From: an uncultured Christensenella sp.
GTDB taxonomy: Bacteria > Bacillota > Clostridia > Christensenellales > Pumilibacteraceae
DNA: 48,058 nt
Assembly: GCA_910577435.1 (NCBI GenBank)
Contig: CAJTLV010000008.1
Coordinates: forward strand, 1-48,058
Direction: 5' to 3'
In this document: piece by piece, positions 42,723-48,058 of the stretch
Layout of the letters: each line of letters begins with the position of its first letter
Position numbering within the stretch: the first letter of the stretch is position 1
Notes under the pieces: generated by a model
The model's database searches: none
Told to the model about the DNA's origin: nothing
What the model saw: the letters and a program-made list of their open reading frames with translations, nothing else
Translations under genes and position numbers: made by a program

Positions 42723-44198
42723 ATGACAAATAAACTGCGGAAGCATTATATGATAACACACACAGTCATTGCCATAATCTTAATGGTGATCGGAATATTA
42801 AGCGGTCGGAGTGTTCCGTCCGCTTTTGCCGCGCCGGAGTATACGGACGTTCTCGATGACCTGTGTATTGACGAGACTTTCGATACTGCGCTATACCCTG
42901 CCGACGGAAAGAACGGTACGCTCGAAGTGATTAACATTGCCGAGAGTATAGACGGGGAACTGCTTATTTATGTTTACCGTCCTAGCGCTGCGGTTAAAGA
43001 TCTGTCGGCAACAGCGATACGAATTAGCACGACTGTCGGCGACAGTTATTCTCCAAATGATTACACACTGCGGCGCATAAGCTCGAATGGTACGCTTGAA
43101 AAGTATGTTGTCGATGATTTTACGGTCAGGTCGGATTCCTTGCGTTATTATGATATTATCTGTATATTCCGTGCGTGGGATAGCGATTACGATGACCCAG
43201 CTTCCGGGGGCAATAATATAAGCGATACGTCGATACCTGTTAATAAAGGTTATACGGCTATGACGGTCAACGGCGTAGTGAGCTATGCTTGTACGGAAAT
43301 CGAGACGATAGAGATTACGGACAAGTATGTCGGATATGTCAATTACCGCGACGGAGTGACACTTAATTGGGGCGGAGTGACGGGCGCGGTGACGTCGGCT
43401 CACTTTGTCGCGTTCGATACGGACAAGCCCATAGATAGGCTTATGAGTGCGACGGTGCAGTTCGATGAGCAGAACGTGTCGTGTATGTACTGCGCGAATA
43501 TTTATCACGCTAATCACAGTTTCAATACGTTTTACGATTATAAGTACGGCACGCCGACAAAGCACGATCCAATCACCGTCAAAGCGTCGGATAAAGTGTT
43601 TAATCCCGGCGGTGGAAATATATCCGTCGGGAATACGTATGAGTGGAAGCGGATACAAAAGACGTCGGAGTTTCTTGCGGATAAGAAGAACGACGGAATG
43701 AAGATCAAAGATGACGCAATTACGGCATTTTCAAAGACTGAGTGGGTGCTTAACTTCTATGAAACGCAAGTCACGGCGAAGGGCGGCGACGATCTGTGGA
43801 AGGGCTTTGCGTTCGGGCTTGTCGGAACTGTGTTTGTCGACGACGCCGAATGCAAAATGACAATGGTAAGCGATGTAACGGTGCTGCGGTTGAGGTTCGA
43901 GACCGACGGCAAGGTGTATGATCTCGGCGTGGTGGACAACAAGCAGACGGGCAGTAAAGATCCTGTTGGCTGGATCGACGGCGAGACCCCCGCGTGGGTG
44001 TGGTGGCTCATCGGCGGGATCGCGCTTATAGTAGTACTCATAGTCATAGTCGCGGTGCTTCCGAACGGTATAAACGTCGTTATATCTGTCGCGACTGTGA
44101 TCGGTAAGGGGGTAGTCACAGTGCTGTCTTTGCCGTTCAGGTTTGTTTATTGGCTTGTAGACTGTATAGCTAAACGACGTGACGGGGACGGGAAATGA
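42723..44198 (+). CDS. Second large phage membrane/surface protein (pVI- or pIII-like position)
   Basis: 491 aa from the ATG at 42723. A signal peptide (HTVIAIILMVIGILSGRSVP SAFA, likely cut before APEY) leads to about 400 outside residues with many short beta strands. The C-terminus has two membrane segments (WVWWLIGGIALIVVLIVIVA and VVISVATVIGKGVVTVLSLP) and a basic tail. It overlaps the Zot gene by 4 bases, so it is coupled to it. By position it matches gene VI or III of Ff phages. No sequence family recognised. Confidence 0.65.
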   Translation: MTNKLRKHYMITHTVIAIILMVIGILSGRSVPSAFAAPEYTDVLDDLCIDETFDTALYPADGKNGTLEVINIAESIDGELLIYVYRPSAAVKDLSATAIRISTTVGDSYSPNDYTLRRISSNGTLEKYVVDDFTVRSDSLRYYDIICIFRAWDSDYDDPASGGNNISDTSIPVNKGYTAMTVNGVVSYACTEIETIEITDKYVGYVNYRDGVTLNWGGVTGAVTSAHFVAFDTDKPIDRLMSATVQFDEQNVSCMYCANIYHANHSFNTFYDYKYGTPTKHDPITVKASDKVFNPGGGNISVGNTYEWKRIQKTSEFLADKKNDGMKIKDDAITAFSKTEWVLNFYETQVTAKGGDDLWKGFAFGLVGTVFVDDAECKMTMVSDVTVLRLRFETDGKVYDLGVVDNKQTGSKDPVGWIDGETPAWVWWLIGGIALIVVLIVIVAVLPNGINVVISVATVIGKGVVTVLSLPFRFVYWLVDCIAKRRDGDGK

Positions 44199-45010
44199 TA
44201 ACAATAGTTTTTGCACCGCCGCGTTATGGCAAGACGTGTTTCATAACGCATATGGCTAATCTCGTTGCGTTTGATAGACAGCGTAACCGAGCAATGCAGA
44301 ATGAGCTTATCCTAAAGATCCGGAGCGGGTTCACGGGGATAGCGACTATTCCGCAACATTGTGTGTCGGCGAATTACGATATATCTTTGCGGAAATTTGG
44401 ATATACTCCGCGAGCCTGCCGTCGGATCAATCCGTATAGGCTTGGTTTTTCAAACAATAAAGTCGACGTTCATTTTAACATACCCTATGAAGCGATATTC
44501 ATTACCGAAGCCCAGAAGTATTTGAACAGTCGTATGAGCAGGTTCTTCCCCGATTGGCAGTCGCGGTGGTATGAACAACACGGGCATAATAACCTTGATA
44601 TATGGCTTGATACGCAACGCCCGATGTTGATCGATGTCAATATACGCGAGTTGGCGGGGTTTATAGAGATCGTTTATCTTAACATAAGGCTCAACGAGTA
44701 CAACCGTCCCTGCCGCTTGCAGTGGCTAATACGGCATATAGACAATGCGCCGCTGTTCGACCGCTATATGGCGAGCGGAAAGAAAGACAAATCCTGTTAT
44801 GAGGAAAGCATTGTAGAAGCAAATTACAACGTGTTCGCGTCTTATGACAGTCGTAGCTGTAAACCGAAGTTTTACGCCGGGCATTTCGGAGAAGATATTG
44901 ATTATAACTTATCCGAACCGACGGTCGAGACGCTGGACGGATATATTAAATTTTTGCGACAGTTTGATGATGAACTGCCGACTGGATTTTACGATAAAAG
45001 GAGTGTGTAA
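44195..45010 (+). CDS. zot: Zot/pI-family filamentous phage assembly ATPase
   Basis: 271 aa. Walker A-like APPRYGKT at 7-14 (first Gly is Ala), Walker B-like YEAIFITEAQ at 98-107, and the Zot signature QHGHNNLDIWLDTQRP at 128-143. The pI/Zot protein drives extrusion of filamentous virions through the inner membrane. Family members usually have a membrane helix after the ATPase domain; none is visible here, so the membrane partner may be a neighbouring protein. It overlaps both neighbours by 1-4 bases. Confidence 0.87.
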   Translation: MITIVFAPPRYGKTCFITHMANLVAFDRQRNRAMQNELILKIRSGFTGIATIPQHCVSANYDISLRKFGYTPRACRRINPYRLGFSNNKVDVHFNIPYEAIFITEAQKYLNSRMSRFFPDWQSRWYEQHGHNNLDIWLDTQRPMLIDVNIRELAGFIEIVYLNIRLNEYNRPCRLQWLIRHIDNAPLFDRYMASGKKDKSCYEESIVEANYNVFASYDSRSCKPKFYAGHFGEDIDYNLSEPTVETLDGYIKFLRQFDDELPTGFYDKRSV

Positions 45011-45315
45011 TGGACTATCACAGAGCGGACTTAAAAGACGAGTGTATGAATCGTTATTTTTATTCTTTTTCCTTGATGTTGGACAAGTCGGATTATGTTC
45101 CGGAGCGAACGATGAAGAAGATCGCGCACAGCCTGACTAAGGATTGGGCAAGATCGGAGCGCGAATTGGAACGCGAATATAAGCGCTATCGATGGGAAAA
45201 GTTTTGGCAGGACATTAAGGCTCGTCGTGCCGAACGTCGGGTAAAGCGAGCAGAAGCTCGTGCCGTGCGTAAAGCAAAGCGGGTAGAAGCTCGTAAAGTA
45301 TTTCGTGAAAAATAA
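45010..45315 (+). CDS. Small, very basic phage protein
   Basis: 101 aa; the ATG overlaps the Zot stop by one base, with AGGAG upstream. Helical throughout, with the second half almost only Arg, Lys, Ala and Glu (ARRAERRVKRAEARAVRKAK R). Probably nucleic-acid binding or a structural helix. No family recognised. Confidence 0.65.
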   Translation: MDYHRADLKDECMNRYFYSFSLMLDKSDYVPERTMKKIAHSLTKDWARSERELEREYKRYRWEKFWQDIKARRAERRVKRAEARAVRKAKRVEARKVFREK

Positions 45316-45349
45316 AGGCTGTGTTGGCAGCTAAACGAGGTAAGGTGTA

Positions 45350-45811
45350 ATGGCAGACAAACGAGAATATACTCCACAGCAGATAGCTATAATCATTCGC
45401 AAGAAGGCGGAAAAAGCAACCAAAGAAAAGCAGTATGTCGGCAAGGTATATCGTGGTGAAACAAAGTACATAGATAGAGAACCTAAGAAGCAGCGCGATT
45501 ATGTTGTGGTGCGTGAGAACGGCACGAAGGTGACGGTATCTAAGCTCAAGACGATAAAGAAGTTCGATGAGAACGATAAAAATGCAGACAGAGCGCTTGT
45601 GGAAATAAATCACGAGCGCTATGATCTTCCGAATCGCACGGGCGTTGATTTTCAACGCTTTGATAAGAATCGAATGTCCGGCAAACCGTTGGACATTGAC
45701 GATCGGGATGTATTTCCGGAAGATAAGCCGCGCGCGGAGCTTAGCAATAGAGACAGAGACCGCGTTTTGATACATACGGGAATTCGCAAAAGGACAAAGA
45801 AAAAGAAGTGA
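45350..45811 (+). CDS. Basic phage protein of unknown function
   Basis: 153 aa with AGGTAAGGTG upstream. Charged, soluble, Lys/Arg/Asp-rich (QQIAIIIRKKAEKATKEKQY; KQRDYVVVRENGTKVTVSKL) and ending KRTKKKK. No family recognised; DNA binding is plausible from charge. A 10-bp hairpin overlaps its stop codon. Confidence 0.65.
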   Translation: MADKREYTPQQIAIIIRKKAEKATKEKQYVGKVYRGETKYIDREPKKQRDYVVVRENGTKVTVSKLKTIKKFDENDKNADRALVEINHERYDLPNRTGVDFQRFDKNRMSGKPLDIDDRDVFPEDKPRAELSNRDRDRVLIHTGIRKRTKKKK

Positions 45812-45878
45812 TCGCAATCACTTCTTGCCTGCGGGGTCGGGCGCATATATGCTCCGACGTAAACAACCGATTTCGGTT
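45803..45878 (+). repeat. Cluster of three hairpins between the basic protein and rep
   Basis: AAGAAGTGAT-4-ATCACTTCTT (45803-45826), GTCGG...CCGAC around the palindrome GCATATATGC (45836-45858), and AACCG-ATTT-CGGTT (45865-45878). The first may terminate the upstream operon. Confidence 0.6.
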
Positions 45879-45906
45879 GAGTTCGCTACCTTGTGAACAG
45901 TATACA
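45877..45906 (+). promoter_or_regulatory. Possible rep promoter
   Basis: TTGAGT (45877-45882), 18-base spacer, TATACA (45901-45906), about 40 bases before the rep ATG. Confidence 0.45.
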
Positions 45907-45945
45907 ACAATCTGCATTAAAAGTCAATAGTTTAAGGAGTAAAAT

Positions 45946-47280
45946 ATGCAAAGCAAAATACCTGACGGATTGGAGTTTATTTCCGATCCGTATTTGAATT
46001 ATATATTTCCGTCATTGCCGAAATCAGTGCGGAAAGCACATATGACAGAACCGCCGAAGGTTCGGCAGAATATAGTTGAAGAAGATCAAGAAAGTTTGAA
46101 GAAATGCACGTGGGGAACGCAGCGTATACAGCGATTTATAAACAGATATATCTGTATTTTTAGAAAAAAACATTTCAACGGGCGGGAAATGTTTTTGAGC
46201 CAGCTTGAAGATGTTGCTCGTGAGAATGGAGTAAAATTGCCCACTCGCGACGAAATGCGCGAAAAATCAGATGTTCCAAAAAAGCGTTTGACGTGTCAGC
46301 TCGTTGATGAGAACAGTCGAAAGGTAGGTACGTATAAATATTATTGGGCAGGCAGTAACTACGTTGCGTACATTCCGGGTGAAAACAAATATAACGGGGA
46401 ACGAGAGTTGCACAAACGTACACGGTGGGACGATTTATTTGATTTCCATTATGCAGAATATCGAAAGAAGTATAAGCGTGCAGAGCTTAGAGATCCTATT
46501 GTACGGGATATGCTGGAAGTTCAGCTTGAAAAGTTATTTTATGAAGGTTATGATTATGACGATAAGAAAGAAACAGAGACGTGTCCCGAATTCATACAGC
46601 GAAAGATGTATAATTCTTCGGCGGCGTATAGCGGACGAAAGAGAAGATTTTATCGGAAGAAAGATCAAATACAGTGGACGGCTTGGTGGACTATTACATA
46701 TAGTGATGATAAGTTTAAGAACGAACAGCAGTTCCGAAAGAGACTGCTTAATAAGTTTCGTAATTTAGCCGTTCGTAAATATTGGCGCATTATGGGGGTT
46801 TTTGAACACGGGGAAGAAAACGGTAGACTTCATTTTCACGGATTTTTTTATATACCGGAAGGACAGCAAGTCGGTGAGATTGAGGATAGAAAAAATTATA
46901 GTGAGAAAAATCATCAGTGGCATTTCTTCAAAGCCAACACGGAATTCGAAAGGGATTTCGGGATAAACGAGTATGAGGACATTTCCGAAGCGATGAGCGC
47001 GGATTCGAAAGCAATGGCGGATTATACATATAAAATGTTGCGGTATATGGAAAAGGGCGAAAAGGTTTTTTACAGTAGGCATATTCCGACGGAGTTCGAA
47101 GGACGGTTTCGCGAGAATGATATGTTGATGTTTTTTAATATAACGTGCAAGCGAAAGATGAAACGGTATATTGTTCGTCCGGACATTATGTGCAGAACGG
47201 AAACAAAGATAATTCGTAAGCAATCTGTCGAGGAACAAGAGGTAATCGATATCGGACTTGTCGACGAGAACGCGATATAG
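45946..47280 (+). CDS. rep: HUH-family rolling-circle replication initiator
   Basis: 444 aa, AAGGAG upstream. Motif 1 is WWTITYSDD (247-255), motif 2 GRLHFHGFFY with the HUH pair His296/His298, motif 3 DYTYKMLRYMEK with Tyr360 or Tyr362 as the DNA-joining nucleophile and Lys363. These order and spacings are those of phage and plasmid Rep endonucleases that nick one strand at the origin. The N-terminal 230 residues are basic and of unknown fold, probably origin binding. It is the last gene before the hairpin-rich tail, where its nick site is likely. Confidence 0.9.
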   Translation: MQSKIPDGLEFISDPYLNYIFPSLPKSVRKAHMTEPPKVRQNIVEEDQESLKKCTWGTQRIQRFINRYICIFRKKHFNGREMFLSQLEDVARENGVKLPTRDEMREKSDVPKKRLTCQLVDENSRKVGTYKYYWAGSNYVAYIPGENKYNGERELHKRTRWDDLFDFHYAEYRKKYKRAELRDPIVRDMLEVQLEKLFYEGYDYDDKKETETCPEFIQRKMYNSSAAYSGRKRRFYRKKDQIQWTAWWTITYSDDKFKNEQQFRKRLLNKFRNLAVRKYWRIMGVFEHGEENGRLHFHGFFYIPEGQQVGEIEDRKNYSEKNHQWHFFKANTEFERDFGINEYEDISEAMSADSKAMADYTYKMLRYMEKGEKVFYSRHIPTEFEGRFRENDMLMFFNITCKRKMKRYIVRPDIMCRTETKIIRKQSVEEQEVIDIGLVDENAI

Positions 47281-47371
47281 CGTGTCACAGAGATGAAAAT
47301 GTGTATCCGAACTGCGAAAGCGGTCGTTTTTTCGTTGCGAAAAATACGAATGGTTGTCTTAAATGGATATT

Positions 47372-47426
47372 ACGGCGCACGTGAAACGGGGCGGTAAGCT
47401 TGCGCGCCCCGTTTCACGTGCGCCGT
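47372..47426 (+). repeat. 22-bp perfect hairpin downstream of rep, candidate origin/packaging signal
   Basis: Arms 47372-47393 and 47405-47426 are perfect inverted repeats (ACGGCGCACGTGAAAC at the start, GTTTCACGTGCGCCGT at the end), with an 11-base loop GTAAGCTTGCG. No T run follows, so it is not a terminator. Confidence 0.8.
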
Positions 47427-47450
47427 TAGGCTAGTCGGAACTCGAAATAG

Positions 47451-47491
47451 CTTGTCGGTGCGCGCGCCAGCGCGCACCTCGTCAAGACAAG
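47451..47491 (+). repeat. Second strong hairpin in the phage non-coding region
   Basis: GGTGCGCGC-GCCA-GCGCGCACC (47457-47478), extended after a 7-base bulge by CTTGTC (47451-47456) with GACAAG (47486-47491). Confidence 0.8.
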
Positions 47492-47813
47492 CAACGTGTA
47501 ATGCTCATAGTGGGAAGAGAGATAATGATTGTAGTTTATGAAAGGTAACGCCGAATACACTCGATTAACAATATCACACGGAAGCGCGAATAACGTTTGG
47601 CAATAGCGAAGCGTGACAAGCTGTGAGTATGGTAGATATAGAAGTGAATATGATGAGAGAAAGAATAAAACCCGCCAAGATCCTGACGGGTTAAATATGG
47701 GAATATTGTGCTTAAAAGGGTATGCAATGGGTATGATGAGATTTTTATTCTAAATACCCTTAATTTGGCACAATATAAGGGGTGTTTTGGGCTTAAAATG
47801 GTTATCTTCGACC
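47492..47813. other. Non-coding right end of the prophage
   Basis: About 320 bases without a credible gene. It holds AACCCG-12-CGGGTT (47669-47692), which on the minus strand is followed by TTTT and could stop transcription entering from the right flank. Nothing else is recognised. Confidence 0.5.
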
Positions 47814-47863
47814 ATTCGTAATCAGCAGGTCGGCGGTTCGAGTCCGCCCAGTAGCTCCAAAAC
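47814..47863 (+). repeat. attR (50-bp direct repeat, orphan tRNA-Thr 3' end)
   Basis: Perfect copy of 35534-35583. It is the displaced 3' part of the original tRNA-Thr gene, not a working tRNA. Confidence 0.95.
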
Positions 47864-48058
47864 CCCCGCAAGGGGGTTTTTGCATTAATGCGGACGAGAA
47901 CCGAAGACGCGACCGAAGAGCAAACAGCGCGGTGCGCTGTTTGCAGGGAGCGCGCGAGCGGCTGTGCCGCGAAGTGGGTGTTTTTGTAAAACAAAAACAC
48001 ATCGAGTCCGCCCAGTAGCTCCAAAACCCCCGCAAGGGGGTTTTTGCATTAATGCGGA
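47838..48058 (+). repeat. 164-bp tandem repeat of tRNA 3' end plus terminator, cut by the window edge
   Basis: 47838-47894 and 48002-48058 are identical over 57 bases; the second copy runs to the last base of the window. Between them lie two perfect hairpins: GCAAACAGCGC-GGT-GCGCTGTTTGC (47920-47944) and GTGTTTTTGT-AAA-ACAAAAACAC (47978-48000). Confidence 0.85.
47861..47881 (+). terminator. Native tRNA-Thr terminator left at the right junction
   Basis: CCCCC-GCAA-GGGGG (47863-47876) then T5. The integration has separated it from the tRNA gene, 12 kb to the left. Confidence 0.85.

Larger units (their letters stand above)
35534..47863. mobile_element. Inovirus-like (filamentous phage) prophage integrated in tRNA-Thr
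   Basis: A 50-bp perfect direct repeat at 35534-35583 and 47814-47863 bounds the element; the excised circle would be about 12,280 bp. It carries a tyrosine integrase next to attL, an XRE repressor, a rightward operon with two tiny hydrophobic proteins, two large surface membrane proteins, a Zot/pI-type ATPase, an HUH Rep and a hairpin-rich non-coding tail. Zot plus HUH Rep plus a pIII-like protein upstream of Zot is the hallmark set of filamentous phages. No capsid, terminase, portal, tail, lysis or conjugation gene is present. No secretin is present either, as expected for a one-membrane host. The segment 37.0-38.6 kb looks AT-richer than the rest. Confidence 0.85.

Noticed and set aside
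47377..47388. CACGTGAAAC in the phage hairpin resembles half of a parS site
   Set aside because: Only half of the 16-bp parS consensus matches, and the flanking arm does not continue it.
47536..48024. Minus-strand frames containing FWSYWADSNRRPADYEWSK and GRTRTADLLITN (also 47802-48035)
   Set aside because: These are the well-known false proteins made by translating the antisense of tRNA 3' ends.
1..48058. CRISPR arrays, transposases, toxin-antitoxin pairs
   Set aside because: No regularly spaced repeats, IS-type inverted repeats with transposase, or recognisable TA pairs were found on reading.

Overview
The window looks like a chromosome segment of a spore-forming, Gram-positive (Bacillota/Clostridia-type) bacterium, probably an uncultured lineage. 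Grounds: strong AGGAGG-type ribosome sites, frequent GTG/TTG starts, consensus TTGACA-17-TATAAT promoters, the rpmH-rnpA-yidD-yidC-jag cluster, a CwlJ-like cortex hydrolase next to a GerQ-like coat protein, a lipobox PrsA foldase, and no outer-membrane genes. I cannot name a genus.

Positions 1-35.5 kb are chromosomal housekeeping and hypothetical genes. In order: a membrane-anchored protein and a decayed RadC-like protein (0.35-2.3 kb); dnaN and a gamma-carbonic-anhydrase-like protein on the minus strand (2.6-4.3); a DtxR-type regulator, a cysteine-rich mini-protein, a DUF975/zinc-ribbon membrane protein and a repetitive coiled-coil protein (4.4-8.0); an NrdG-type radical SAM activase (8.2-8.9); the cwlJ/gerQ-like pair (9.1-9.8); two HAD phosphatases, a sirtuin, a CBS-domain membrane protein and a TtcA-like thiolase (10.0-14.2); rpmH-rnpA-yidD-yidC-jag (14.4-17.6); DUF2726 and radical SAM proteins (17.8-19.2); a Wzz-like protein, a GH13 glycosidase and an acidic membrane protein (19.4-23.3); a zinc-ribbon protein and a HelD-like helicase (23.4-26.1); an HtrA protease, purF and malQ (26.2-31.2); prsA, ybaB, recR and a YcaQ-like glycosylase (31.3-35.3).

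Positions 35,534-47,863 are an integrated element inserted in tRNA-Thr(CGT). A 50-bp perfect direct repeat covering the tRNA 3' end marks attL and attR. The excised form would be about 12.28 kb. It has a lysogeny module on the minus strand (tyrosine integrase, small membrane protein, XRE repressor) and a rightward operon. That operon encodes two tiny hydrophobic peptides, several unknown proteins, two large membrane-anchored surface proteins, a Zot/pI-family assembly ATPase and an HUH rolling-circle Rep. A non-coding tail carries a 22-bp perfect hairpin and a second strong hairpin. The gene order (tiny membrane proteins, pIII-like, second membrane protein, pI/Zot, Rep, hairpin-rich intergenic region) is that of a filamentous phage. 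I read it as an inovirus-like prophage of a Gram-positive host with no secretin gene. This is the most interesting object in the window.

The last 200 bases hold the orphaned tRNA 3' end, its native terminator, and the start of a 164-bp tandem repeat that is cut by the window edge.
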